DNA of 64,000 bases, from positions 806,001-870,000 of the forward strand of contig JAPVLO010000574.1 in the NCBI GenBank assembly GCA_027257055.1, read 5' to 3'. A model generated the notes under the pieces. The model had not been told where the DNA came from and searched no databases. It worked only from the letters and a program-made list of their open reading frames with translations. Positions 45,331-58,900 of this stretch are shown here, in pieces (positions within the stretch are counted from its first letter, which is position 1; each line of letters starts with the position of its first letter). The DNA is from Cephalopachus bancanus. Taxonomy: Eukaryota; Chordata; Mammalia; Primates; Tarsiidae. A program made the translations under genes and the position numbers.

Positions 45331-45373
<43 letters not shown>
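45331..45373. repeat. (CA)n microsatellite inside L1 ORF2
   Basis: About 21 CA units where L1 normally has an A-rich stretch before KYLG. The reading frame on both sides is kept, giving a Thr-His run followed by KYLGF. Confidence 0.97.
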
Positions 45374-45375
<2 letters not shown>

Positions 45376-46950
45376 TACCTTGGCTTCGTCCTAATCAGAG
45401 ACTTGAAAGACCTTTACAATGAAAATTACAAAATACTGCTCAAAGAAATAAAAGATGACACAATCAAATAGAAAAATATTCCGTGCTCATCGATTAGAAA
45501 AATGAATATTTTTTAAGATGTCCATCTTATATTCTACCCAAGATAATCTACAGGTTTAATGCAATACCATTAAATTACCAGCAGCAGTCTTCTCAGACCT
45601 AGAAATGCATATGGAAACATAACAACCACAAATAGCCAAAATAATCCTTAGCAAACAAACAAACAAAAAAATAAAGTGGGAGGTATCACACTCCCAGACT
45701 TTAAGCTTTATTATAAAGCTGCAATAATCAAAACAGCCTGGTATTGGTACAAGAACGGGATATAGACCAATGGAACAGGATACATATTCCAGAAGCAAAA
45801 CCTCAATATCTCAACCAACTCATCTTCAGCAAAGCCTCCACCACCAACCACTGGGGAGAGGAGTACCTATTCAGTAAATAGTGCTGGGAAAGCTGGCTGA
45901 CTACATGCAGTTGATTAAAACAAGACCCCTACCTATCACCATACAAAGACCTAAATGTAAGAACCTTAAACTATAAGAACCATAGGAAATGCAGGAGATG
46001 CCCTTATGGAAATTGGAACTGGCAACCAACTCCTGATCAAAACCCCAAGTACTCAAGCCATGAGAGATAAGGTAGAGAAGTGGGACCTCATCAAACTGAC
46101 AAGCTTCTGCAAAGCCAAAGAAACTGTCAAGAGAGCAGGGAGAGAGCCCACAGATGGGAAAAATTATTTGCCAACTCTATGTCTGACAAAGGCCTAACAT
46201 CTAGGACCTACAAGGAACTCAAACATGGTGAAAAGAAAAAAAACAAACAGCCCCATTATAAAGTGTGCAAAAGATATGAATAGACACTTCTCAAAAGAAA
46301 ACATACGAGCAGTCAACAAATACATGAAAAAATGTTCAGCCTCACTAGTCATCAAAGAAATGCAAATTAAAATCACACTGAGATACCACCTAACTCCAGT
46401 CAGGATGGCAATCATCAATAACTCAAACAAAAATAAAAACAACAGATGCTGGAGAGGATGTGGGGAAAAGAGAACACTTCTACACTGTTGGTGTGAGTGT
46501 AAACTAGTGCAACCTCTGGGAAACAGTTTGGCAATTCCTAAAAGATCTAAAAATTGCCCTTCCATACCTCCCCACAATTCCCCTACTGGGTATATACGTG
46601 AAGGAACTCAAATCCCTCTATGAAAAAGATATCTGCACATGTATGTTTATCATAGCATTATTCACAATAGCAAAAACATGGAACCAACTGTGCTACCCAT
46701 TGAAAAAGGACTGGATTACAAAAATGTGGTACGTGTACACAATGGAATATTATTCAACCATAAAAGACAAAGTTGTGAACTTCACAGCAAATTGGATGGA
46801 CTTAGAGTCTTTAATACTGAGTGATCTATCACAGAAACAAAGTATGTATCACAGAAACAAACTGAGTATCACATGTTCTCTCTCATAAACAGACCTTGAA
46901 AAATTATTATAATACTATAAGAAAAGGATTGGCAGTAGTGAGAAACTGCT

Positions 46951-46976
46951 GGCGGGGGGGAGGGTGGGGGAGCAGG
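46951..46976 (+). other. G-rich block in L1 3'UTR (possible G-quadruplex)
   Basis: Several runs of three or more G within 26 bases. Such a tract is a known L1 3'UTR trait; a weaker version is at about 32605-32618 in another copy. Confidence 0.7.
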
Positions 46977-47110
46977 ATTTGGAGTAGTGGGAATCTGCTG
47001 GGGAAGGAGCGGGCACACCTCATCAACAAGGATACCTGCACAATGGACATTTGTTTATATGACCCTACATATTTAAAATAAAAATTAAAGAAAAAAAGAA
47101 TGATACTTCT

Positions 47111-50100
47111 GTCCAGGTGAGCAGGAAAGCAGTTTTCTTCAAAACTGATTAGTAGCCTTTGTCTACTAAGTTCTTCAATATCATTTTACTGCCTTTAGCC
47201 TCAAAACAGTCTTTCCTACTTGTTAACCAAAATGCAATCCCATCTTCAATTTAGGAGGAGGATTTCTTTTTATACTTGTTTCATAACTTATTTTCTCCTA
47301 AGATATTTCATAAGTGGCTTTATAATGACAATATGCAATAGGAAGTAACATGACCATTTTATGAACTCAGCATGAAATTGTTAGAAAATCAGTTTTAAAA
47401 GTAAATTTATTACAATTAGCGATAACCCTGGAAAATATATTGTTAAGGAAAATTAAATTCCACTGGATACAGAAAATTTGCTTCATCAATATACTTATCA
47501 GGAGGCCTCATCTTCCCAGGGTGGAACACAAACCTAAATTGCCTAATGTACTTTTTAAATATCTAATAAATACATTTGAAAACCACGTTATGTATTCCAG
47601 GTAATAGCATTTTAAATTGATACAGCTTTCTCCTTCCTCTTTCTCAAGTACAGTACTAGTTTATAGATGAAAAAGAGTATTCTTTTTGAAGGAAAAAAAT
47701 AGCCACTGGCAAAGAGATTGAACTAACTTAAAAGAAGATTTAAAAAATTGGAAAAGACATTATTACAAAATCCATTATAAATATCCAGAACAATCTGTTT
47801 TGATAGAAAGAAAATATAAAGATAAAAGATTTCTAATTAAATATAGGCAGGTCAGAATACTTGAATTTTTCTCTTGATGTACAGAAATTGAGCAGACAAA
47901 TACTCAGGAAACATTTCCTTTTCTGTCTTTGGCACATGGAGAGTAAGGTGAAGTCTCTTTCTTCCTCAGAACCTTCCCTTGCTTTCTGCCTTCTTCCCAA
48001 TTCTCTTCATCTTTACTTGCTGATAGCCTTCTGTCTATCAGTATTGGAGATGAGAGTAACTGAGGAGCAGCCATGTATCTAATAGGGTTGGAATCACTAA
48101 TTTCACTAAAAATATGTAAAGTGTTAAATACTGAATTAACTTCCTCAGGAAATGACTAGTAAAGGTACTGAAGAATATATTGGCAATGATTAGAAGTCAG
48201 GTGCTTTTCTATAAACTTCTAGGGCAGGTAGACACCATGAGTTACTGAATGCAGACTTTTTGGCATAATATCTATCTCAGGACTGCAAAGAAGAAAATGT
48301 TCTTTCTGTGTTCTATAGATAACCATATACCTTAGGTCCCATCACATATGTTGGAAGAAGACCATTTAGCAGAACCTAATATTAATGAATCACTGTTGCC
48401 AGAATCATATAACTAAACATATATTCTCTGGCTATAAAATCCCATCATCATGCACAAACAATTTATTCAACATTAGAGCTTCATGTGCTATCATTACAAT
48501 GTAGTCTGGAATATAGCTTTTCAAAGAGGAGTGAAACTTTTCTTTTGCAAATATATATATATATTTGCTACTCAGTTTTCAAGATTTCTTTATACAGTCA
48601 TTATTTCAATTTATAAAAATATAATATTAAATGTATTCAGCCTGTATCAAAAATATTTATTTTAAAAGCTCTTGTTCATCAAGTGTTTTCCTTCTATTTA
48701 TATAGATTAATTGGTAATTTAACATTCTATGTCTGAATGAGTAGAGACTAAGCATGATCTGGATATGTAAAATCTAGAATGATCATGAATAATTTAGTTA
48801 CCACGATAGAGCCATTGGACTCCATCTAGCAGATTAAAGAGATGAGCTTTTTACCCTGGTGAAGGAGGTAGAGACATATTTAAATATAACATTGATACCA
48901 CATAACAATTCAGAAAACTAGTGCTCTGGATGGTTTGAGTAAGTAGGGGCTTACCTTGTAAACATAATTATAGCCTGCTGTGTTAGAGAAGTAAAAACCA
49001 TTTCTTATAAGATAAAGTATTTAAAGGCATAAATAACTCTAGTAGTTAACTTTAATTCAGATCTTTTATTTTATAAAAGTAAAAATCATAAGCCATATGC
49101 ACTAATATTTACATTTGAGAGCCTTGTAGAAATAATTACATTTTCCAAAAGCTAGGAATTAGAAATTTGGAAAAAATTAATAACAATAAGTTAAGTATTG
49201 AGAATGCCCAGAAAAGGTCAATGTAGTTTGAAAGGTAAGCAAATACTGGGAAGTTCCTTAACAGGAAATGGTTGCAGCTAATTTTATATTACTCTATTCT
49301 CCATTTGAGTTACTAGATGATAATTTTAACCACTGTGTTTAATTCTGTTCAAATAAACGTTTTAGGTATGAAGGTGAGTTGCATGATTCCATGCAACCTG
49401 AATAATTTTACCTACTAGAATTTCAAAGTCTGACAGAAGTCCAGATTTTATTAAGGAAAAGAAATTGTTTATGGCATCATGAAGACACTAATTGCAAAGT
49501 ATTCATAAGCTACAAGGGCAATATACATGTTTTATAGAAATAATCTGCAGTGATTCAATCAGTCAGTGATATTGAAGTAACTCATAAACATTACCAGCTC
49601 AAACATTAATTCAGAAATGTCTATGGTAGAAGGTACATTAGATTATTAGGGCAAGACATATTTCACCAGAAAACAGATAAAGTAATAAAACTGAGGAGGA
49701 AGAAAAACAGAAAAAGGAGGAGTGATTTAGCAATTAATAAGTAGTCATAGTTTTCACATATAAAATGTTAAACCTTTGGTATCTGCAATTAATTTTAATC
49801 AAAATGAAGTAATACATTACCCCATGATCTTTCAGATCAAAGTAGTATTCAGGGTCTTGGTCCAGTATAAACAACTGGACCATAGCAAGTATTTCACCCC
49901 TCTCTCTCTCTTTCAATCTCTCCAAAAAACTGACAAACTAAAAATGTCAGTAAATCAACAAGGTTTTTCTAGCCATCACAATAATTAAGGGCTAATTAAC
50001 TAATCACAAATTATTCACCAAATAGTCTCTTTGGAATGTGTTTAAATTGTTTATTTTATGATCTTCACTGCACATTCTGTGGAAATACTTTCTCATGTTA

Positions 50101-51380
50101 TGGTACATTTTCTCCCATCTTGTTCATTTTCCTTCTCTTACTATGTATTTGAACCCTGGAGTGCCCTTGATCTTCAGAGTTTGACTACCCTGTTTTAATT
50201 TTGACACTACAGGATTTTCCTTTACAATTAATTGTGTTTCCTATATTGGGGAACCACAAAGATATAACTTTTTTCTCATGCTTCTAGGGTCAGAGAGATA
50301 ATACAACTGATTAAAACAAATACTAGAAATCCTAAGAAAACTAAACAAGATATGATACACATTTTATTCTAACTAATTTTTTAATGATGACCCTATGAAT
50401 CAGTGTTAATTGAGTGACGTATTTAGCAGCACCAGATTTTGCTCAGTAGTGTTATAGATGCTTTTTTTTCCACACTAAGTTAAGCAAAAAACATATGGAG
50501 ATCAATCATTGTTATCCATATGTACAATTGACCAGGGACTGAAATATTACACTGAAGCAGGCAATTTACAAGTCTCAAAGAAATATACAAGCATTATTAC
50601 ATTCAGTTTAGTACTCCCTTGTAAAAAAAATTGCTAACTAGTAATTTTAACACAAGCTGCAACTGATATTACGAACTGAAATCCAATAAAAAAGAAGGTA
50701 TCTGCCCAAATCTCATAAAAGTAGAAAAATTAGATATTATCACTTGATCAGAAAAAAGAAGTTAAATGACATGCTCCACTAGGAAGTATAAAAACCTGTG
50801 AGTCAATAATATTACATTTTATTTTTGAAATCTTCAGCTATGTGTGTATCATTTATATATCATTCCATAGGCATTATAATCTGCTAGTTTACTGTTTCTT
50901 GACATCCCCCTCACTTTCTTTCTTACCTTCATATGTATCATACCACCATAAATACCTATTATATGATCTTACCTGTCATAATGCGCCCATCCTCTAAAAA
51001 TAATTTCAGATACTAGCTCTTAAGGCTTCTGATCCTTTGTATCTGGTAAAAATGGGGATAAATATTTTGGCACTTTTTCCATTGAGAGGTGGTTTCTATG
51101 TGTTCTCTCCTTTAATTTCTCTGGGCTCTATGACTACTTTGGTTAATATAAAATAATAGAAGTGACACTGTGTCAGGCTCCAGAGCGAGGTCTTCAGAGT
51201 TCAATACCTTCTACTCTGAGACTCAGATTATGATTCTGGGTGAGCCTACTGCCACGAAAGAAGTCTGCCTACTTAAGACTACTGTGCTATAAGGAAATCC
51301 AAGCTTCCTCCTTGGAGGAGCTGTATGAGAACAGATAGATACTTGACCAGTCCTTGTTATTGTGGCCATTGTTCATTGTT
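47111..51380. other. About 4.3 kb with no recognised gene or repeat
   Basis: Uniformly AT-rich. Frames are short (under 75 codons) and have no domain. A small ATATAT run is at 48550-48562. This is the longest stretch that may be single-copy. Confidence 0.5.
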
Positions 51381-53170
51381 CATTTTCCTTCTCTTGCTAT
51401 GTGCTAGGCAAAATAGTGTCCTTTCATTTTGTCTGTATTTCAATCCCTGAAATCTATGAATATATTACCTTACATGGCAAAAGAAAATAAAAACTGTGAA
51501 TAGAATTAAGATTGTTGATCAGCTGACCTTCAAAGAGGGAAATTATACGAGGCTATCTTGGTAGCACAGTGTAAGCACATGAGTTCTTAAAATTGGCAAA
51601 GAAAGACAGAAGTGTGGTGTTGGGAGCCAGCCTTGGAGGTCCACCTGATTGACAGGGTCCAGGTGGGTCAAAGACCCCGGGCCGCAGGGCGAGCCCAGGA
51701 AGCTGAGGCCCTTCTGTCTTTCACCTTTGCTGTTTGATACCACCAAAGAATTCTGTGCAGTCGTGGAAGAATAAAATGGCATGTTTATGTGAAGTACTCA
51801 CAGCTAGCCTGGAAACATCATGGTTTATTTTTCCATTTTTCCCACTATGCCACTTGGCCTTTTCTAACATATGCAAGGGTTAAACTCTGAAGCACATCAA
51901 GAATGCCTTATTTCACTTGGTTATAAGTTACTGGATATTGCTGAAGTAAAAAATGATATAAGTATATTCACTCCTTATTTGATTTAGAATTATGCAGTTT
52001 AGTGTTTAGACATAAGGATTTTTAGAAGCACAAGTTTATAGTAAGTTCATTATAAATTCATTATAAGTTCTAACACTTATCTAGGAGTTTGTAGGTGATT
52101 TATAACACTGTTTTCACTAACTTAGGACAAAGATTATGTTAAGGTTTTTACTTAATACTATAGCTAAAACTCTAAGTTAACATTTATAGAGTAGGTTTTC
52201 ACTAAACTCATAATATAATGATCAGACACTTTTATGACAAGATCAGCTAAAACAGAAAGTAACCTTGAGGGGCCTGGGAAACATTACTAAAAGTTTCTTT
52301 TGAGTTCTCTTTAGAAACAAGCACTGCAAGATAAGAGAAAAGTAACGAGGACATCTGGACAAGGGAGGCGATCACAGGACTCTGAAGAACATAAGAGCCT
52401 AAGACGAGAATATTCCTGACACATAAAGAAATATACACTTAAAGAAACTTTCTTGAAACATTTGTAATTTGGGACACTGGACTGAGAGTGTCATTGTTGG
52501 CTTTATGAATAAGATGTTGTCTGGAGGCCTATGGGAATCTTGGATTGTTTGCTACTAAAGACTATGGGAATCTTGGTTTGTTCGCTAGCTGGTAACTTTT
52601 AAAAGATATGTATGTGAAAGAATTTTCTTTGTCTTGCCCCTTCACAAATGGTATAAAAGCTCTGTATTAACTAGCATTAAATTGTCATCTGATCAAGAGG
52701 CAGGTGTCCGTGTATATGATCTTCATCCGTCGCCTATTCATCTCTCCCTCAACACTTCCCACGACCCTTGCGGGGCGGGCCCCCACAGTGTGGGTCATGT
52801 AAATGCAGGTCATGTAAAAGCAGAAGGATTCAACCAGCTAATGATGGCTTTGAAGATTGGAGGAAGAGGGTCACAAACCAAGGAATGAGGCAGCCTCTAA
52901 GATCCGGGAATGGCCCCCTTACCATACAACTTGCAAGAAAATGGAAACCTCATTCCAAAAATCACAAGGAACTGAATTCTCCCAACCACCCAAGTGAGCA
53001 AGAAATTTAATTCTCTTAAAGAATACACAACAATTGGAATCTTGATTTATAGCCCAATGAGATCTGCTTCTGGTTTCTGACCTTCATAGAACTTGTAAGA
53101 TAGTAAATTTGTGTTTAAAACTGCGAAATTTGTGGTAATTGACAGCAACATAAGAAAATTAACACAAAAT
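51381..53170 (+). repeat. Old dispersed repeat, split by a solo LTR
   Basis: Left part 'ctttcattttgtctgtatttcaatccctg', 'acatggcaaaagaaaataa', 'gcacatgagttcttaaaattgg'; right part 'atggctttgaagattggagg', 'ccaaggaatgaggcagcc', 'cttgtaagatagtaaatttgtg'. The two parts are continuous in the ancient family, with the LTR between. Family name not certain. Confidence 0.65.
51618..52787 (+). repeat. Solo class II (betaretrovirus-like) LTR
   Basis: 1170 bp, TGTTGGGAGCC...CCCCACA, so TG...CA termini. Flanked by the 6-bp duplication GTGTGG (51612-51617 and 52788-52793); 6 bp is the integration footprint of class II elements. TATA box TATAAAAGC at 52652-52660 and ATTAAA at 52676-52681 follow the class II layout, with a GC-rich end ('gcggggcgggccccc'). 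No internal sequence remains, as after LTR-LTR recombination. Confidence 0.9.
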
Positions 53171-53609
53171 ATATGACTTTCTTCCAAAATAATTTACAGC
53201 ATTGAAACTATTATAATCAAAATTCCAGAAGGTCGTTTTAAAATTTTACATAATCCTAAAATTGACCTAGAAGGATATATAAGAGAAAGAATAGTCAAAA
53301 CATTTTTGAAAAAAAAAATAAATAAAGCAGAGTTGCACCAAAATCTTTTAAAATATATGAAAATGATACAGTAATTAAGACAGTTCAGAAGTTACACTGA
53401 AACTAGGCAGATATATAGAAAATAAACTGAGGATACACAATTTTATTTTTACACATTAATAACCTTAACATATAAAAGCCTATACAAATAAATAAATGAA
53501 GGGTGAACATACTAATAGAATATTTGCTATTGACACAGAAATGAAAATATGAAAAATACCAAATTATAATAAAAATAGAAATTAATATATCTCATTCATC
53601 AAATTATCA
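53171..53609. other. AT-rich sequence, no recognised gene
   Basis: May be old L1; too diverged to assign. Confidence 0.4.
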
Positions 53610-55925
53610 AGATTTCTTTTCACTTATTTCATATTGAAATAAAACATACACAGCATAAAATTTACCATCTTAACCATTTTTAAAAGCACAATCTAGTGAT
53701 GTTAGATGTTCAGTGTTGCTCAATCATCATCACCACTATCCATTTTCAGAACATTTTCATAATCTCAAACTGAAATTCTGCACTCCTTAAACAATGACTA
53801 CACATTTCTCCCTCTGTGGAGCCCCTGGAAACTTCTATTTTATTTTCCATCTCTATGACTTTCCTATTCTAGTTACCTCATATACGTAGAATCATATGAT
53901 GTTTGTCACTTTGTGCCTGGCTTATTTAATTAGTATAATGTTTTCAAGGTTCATCCATATTGTTCCATGAATCAAAATTTTATTACCTTTTAAAGCTCAA
54001 TAATATTCCATTGTATGTATACCAACAGTATTCCATGGTACATATATACCACATTTGTTTATCTACTTATCTGTGATGGATACACATTTAGGTTCTTTCT
54101 ACCTTTTGGTTATTGCGAATAATTCTAATGTGAAAATTAGCATGTAAGTATCTGAGTTTTTGCTTTAATTTTTTTCAGTATATACATAGATATGAAATGA
54201 CTTATCATATGTTAATTCTATTTTTTTTGTGGGGGGGGAGAATAGCCATATTGGTCATACTGTTTCCTATAGCAGTTGTGCACCATTTCACATTCATACT
54301 GGGAATTCACAAATTTCTCTACATTCTCACTGATATCTTCCTCTCATTTTTTTAAATAATAGCTATTGCATGTGACATAGTATCCCATTGTGAATTTTAT
54401 TTGAATTTCCCTAATGACTGTTAATGTTAAACATCTTTTCATGTGTTTACTGACTTTATATAAATCTTTGGAAAAATTGTCTATTCAAGTCCTTTCCACA
54501 TTTTTGAATTTTTAATTTTTATTATGGGGTTGTAGTGTTGTAGGAATTCTTTATATATTATTGATACAAATCTCTTATAAGATATTTGCTATGCATATGT
54601 TATATGCCATTTTGTCTTGGTAGTTTCTTTTGTTGCAGAGAAGTTTCAAATTTTAATGAAGTCCAAATTATCTATTTTTTATTTGTGTGTGTATTATATA
54701 AATAATCACCTAATCCAATATCATGGATTTTCCTCTATGATTTCCTCTAGGAGTTTTATAGTTTTAGCTCCTATGTTTGGGTCTTTGATTCATTTTGAAG
54801 TAAATTTTATATTTGGCATAAGGATTCAACTTAATTCTTTTGCATGTGAACATCCAGTTTTGTCTCACCTCCATTTTTTGAAAAGATAGTTTTTTTTCCC
54901 TATTGAATGATTTTAGCACCTTTGTCAAAAATCACACAAAGAACAAAAAAAAAAACCCTGAATATCATATATTCTCACTCATAAGTGGGCCCTGTCACTG
55001 GTCACATGAGAACAAGAGTGGGATCAACATATGCTGAACATTGCTAAGGGAGAAGGGGAGAAAGGGAGGGAGAAAGGATGGGGACACATGACAGTACACT
55101 GGGTACCTGGTCCACTCTCAGGAAGAGAGAGGGCCTGCTAGAAGCCCAAATTCACCGACGTGCTTATGTAGTAAATCCTCACTTGTACCCCACAACTCTA
55201 GATTTTAAAAAAATCAATTCACAATAATTAGAGTTTATTTTTGAAATTAAAAAAGTTTTTTTCTATTCTGTTGGCCTGTATATCTGTTGTTATGCCAGTA
55301 CTACACTATTTTAATTACTGTAGTTTTGTGGTAAGTTGTGCAGTCAGGAAATGGGAATCCTAAAACTCTATACTCTTTTTGCAAGTTTTTTTTTTGTTTT
55401 GGGGGTGGGGTCCCTTGGTATTTTATAGGCATTTTCAGATTATTTTTTTCTATGTCTGTTAAAAGTACCGCTGGGATTTGTATAGGAATTGCATTGAAAT
55501 CTATAGGTTGCTTGGGGCAGTATTTTGTTTTGTCTTGTTTTTAATTTTCTTTTTGGATTGTCCATTGTTAGTGTACAGAAATGTAACTGATTTTTGTATG
55601 TTGCTTTTGTATTCTGCAACTTTGCAAAATTTGGTTATTAGCTTGTAGTATTGTGGAATATTTATAGTTTTCTAAATGTAGAATCATGTCATCTGAAAAC
55701 AGTTTTAATTCTTTTCAATTTGGATGTCTTTATTGTTTTTCTCTGTCCAATTTCTCTGACTAAAACTTTCAATACTATGTTGAATAGAAGTAGCAAAGCA
55801 GGTATCCTTATCTTGTTCCTGATTTTATGAGAAAATATTTATCTTTCACTGCTGAGTACTGCGGTAGCTATGGGTTTTTCCTATATGGCCTTTATTATGA
55901 GACAATTTCCTCCTATTCTAAGTTT
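53610..55925 (-). mobile_element. Antisense L1, 3'UTR and ORF2 end
   Basis: 'gtgcctggcttatttaattagtat' near 53915, 'gaatattccattgtatg' type phrases near 54000 and 'tttgttgcagagaagtttc' near 54630 are reversed L1. It is split by a plus-strand L1 end at 54930-55205 and then replaced by a second copy. Confidence 0.75.
54930..55205 (+). mobile_element. Short L1 3' end inserted in antisense L1
   Basis: 'tcatatattctcactcataag', 'gaacaagagtgggatcaac' and 'ttgtaccccacaactctag' are plus-strand L1 3'UTR, ending in a T/A-rich tail. A short shared 'aaaaatca' on both sides may be its target duplication. Confidence 0.65.
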
Positions 55926-58900
55926 AATTTTTTTGTTTCAATAACTTTAAGGGGTAAAAATCATTATTGGTTACATGGATTGCATTGTATAGTGTCAAAG
56001 AAGTTGGGGCTTTAAGTATACCCAGCACCCCCATTTGTGTACATTGTACTCAGTGGGTGAATTTTTGTCCCTCCACCCCTTCCGTGCTTCCCCCTCCTGA
56101 ATTTCAGTGTTCATTATATCATTCTCTATGCCTTTTCAGATTTTTTGTTTTGCTGCAGTGTTTAGTTTTCTGTTTCTGAGTTATCAAGAGTTTATTCAGG
56201 ATGCTGTTCTCCAATTCCATTCAAGTTGCTGCAAAATATATAATTTTATTCTTTTTGATGCCAGAATTGTATTCAACAATCTATATATAACATATTTTCA
56301 TTATCTGCTGACAGTCTCGTGAAATTTTAGGTTGATTTCACATCTTTGCAATTGTGAATTTTGCTATGATGAACATGTGTGTACAGATGTCTTTTTAAAA
56401 AAAATTATAAAATGACCTCTGTTCCTTTGGGTAGATACCCAGCAGTGAGATTGCTGGATCAAATGGTAGATCTACTATTAGTTGTACTAATTTACACTCC
56501 CACCAACAGTATATATGTTCCCTTTTCTCTGCATCCACTCTAGCATCTACTATTTTTTTAATGTTTTAATAATGGCTATTCTGACTGGTGTAAGGTGGTA
56601 TCTAATTGTGGTTTTAATTTGCATTTCCACGATTATTAGTATTATTGAGCATTTTTCATGTTTGTTGTCCATTTGTATAACTTCTTTTCAGAGGAGTCTG
56701 TTCATGACATTTGCTCAATTTTTAATGGGGTCATTTGCTTTTTTCTTCCTGATTTGCTTGAGTTCTTTGTAGATTCTGAATAGTAGTCCTTTGTCAGATG
56801 TACAGTTTGTAAATATTTTCTCTCATTATGTAGGTTGCCTATCTGCTCTGTTGATTATGTCTTCTGCTGTGCAGAAGCTTTTTAGTTTAATTAAGTTACA
56901 CTTATTTATTTTTGGTTTTGTTTCATTTGCTTTTGGAGTTTTAGCCATAATTATTTGTCAAAGTCTATGTTCAAAAGTGTTTTTGCTAGTTTTTCTCCTA
57001 GGATGTTTGTGGTTTCAAGTTTGACATTTAAGTCTTTAAACCATCTTGAGTTAATTTTTGTCTATTGGGAGAGATAGGGATCATGTTTCATTTTTCTGCA
57101 TGTATCTATCCAATTTTCTCAGCACCATTTATTGAATAAAGTGTCTTTTCCCCAGTGTATGTTTTTCTCTGTTTTGTCAAAGATCAGTTAGTCATAGGTA
57201 TTTGGATTTATATTCGGATGCTCTATTCCATTCCATTGGTCTATGTGTCTGCTTTTGTATCAGTTTCATACTGTTTTGGTTACCACAGCCTTGTAGTATA
57301 ATCTGAAGTCGGGTAATGTGTGCCTCCAACTGTGTTCTTTTTTTTTTTATTATTATTATTAGGATTGCCTCAGCTACTCTGGATCTTTTTTGGCTCTGTA
57401 TGAGTTTTAGCATTAGTTTTCCTAATTCTGTGAAAAATGATGAGCTTGAAAAATGATAGGGAATACATTGAATCTGTAGATTACTTTGGGTAATATAGCC
57501 ATTTTAAAATTTTGAATTTTTCTAATCCATGAACATGGGATATCTCTCTATTTGTTGCTGCCCTCTACAATTTGTTACATCAGTGTTTAGTATTTTTCTT
57601 TGTAAAGAATTTTCACTTCCTCAGTTAAATATATTCCTAGGTATCTTAGCTTTGAAGATGAGCAGGGGGTTCATTTTGTCAAATACCTTTTTTTTGGCAT
57701 TAAGTGAGATGGCCATGTATTTTTTCCCTTTATTCCATTAATGTGGTGCATTACACTAATTGATTTTTTTATGTTTATTCATATCTGTAGTATAAGAATG
57801 TATCCCACCTAGTGAGGGCGTATAATCCTTTCATTATACTCAGAATTCCACTTGTTAGTGTATTGTTGAGGATTTTTACATCAATGCTCCTAAGATATAT
57901 TGTTGTGTAGTTTTCTTTCTTTCTTTTTCTTTTTTTGTATTATCTTTGTATGGCTTTGTTATCAGGGTAATGTTGGTCTTAAATAATCAATTAGGAAGTG
58001 TTTTCCCCTTTAAAAAAAATTTCCAAATAACTTGATGAAGGTTGGTACTGATTTTTCTTTAAATGTTTGGTAGAACTCACAAACGAAGTCATCTGGGCTT
58101 TTCTTCATTGTGAGATTTTTGGTTACCGATTAAATTCCTTAGTTTTTGTTCAGATTTTCTATTTTAATGATTGGTTTTTGATAGATTGTTTCAAATAATT
58201 TCTGTATTTACTCTAAGCTATACAATCTGTTAGTGTACAAATGTTAATGTTATTTTTATAATTATTTTTATTTCTGTAAAATCAGATATAATGTTCTCAC
58301 TTTCATTTTCTATTTTAGCAATTTTAGTTTTTTTCTTAGTCAGTTTAGCTGGAGGTTTTTCAATTTTGTTGATATTTTCCAAGAAACAGTTTTTGCTTTT
58401 AAAATTTTTTCTATTATTTTTTTCTCTAGTTTGTCAATCTTTATTCTAATCTTTATTATTTGCTTTCATGTGCTAGTTTAGGATTTAGTTTCCTCTTCAT
58501 TTTCTAGTTTCTGAAAACATAAAGACAGACTACTGTTGAGAGATCTTTCTTCTATTTTAATGTATGTATTTATAGTGTGAATTTCTCTCTCAACACTGCT
58601 TATATTCTATCCATTAAGTTTTGGTATGTTTTGTTTTCATTATAATGTATCTCAAGGTATTTTCTAATTTTCATTGTGATATATTCTTTGATACATCACT
58701 TGTTTAAGAGTGGTTTGTTTAACTTTCACATATTTGTGAATTTTCCAGTTTTTCTTCTGTTATTGATTTATAGTTTTATTATAATCACAAAATATACTTT
58801 GCATGCTTTTAATCCTTTTAAATTTATTAAGGTTTTTTTGTGGTCCAACATGTGATCTAACCTAAAGAATATTCTATTTGCACTTGACAAAGTTGTATAT

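Larger units (their letters stand above)
44663..47095 (+). mobile_element. 5'-truncated L1 with RT domain and 3'UTR
   Basis: 2.43 kb flanked by a perfect 15-bp duplication AAGAATGATACTTCT (44648-44662 and 47096-47110). The RT active-site box [12 protein letters not shown] lies at about 45140-45175. The 3' half carries the ORF2 C-terminus and a 3'UTR with a G-rich block. Several stops and a CA expansion disrupt ORF2. It looks younger than most L1 pieces here because long stretches remain readable. Confidence 0.95.

Noticed and set aside
52768..53010. 80-codon plus-strand frame
   Set aside because: Spans the end of the solo LTR and an old dispersed repeat.
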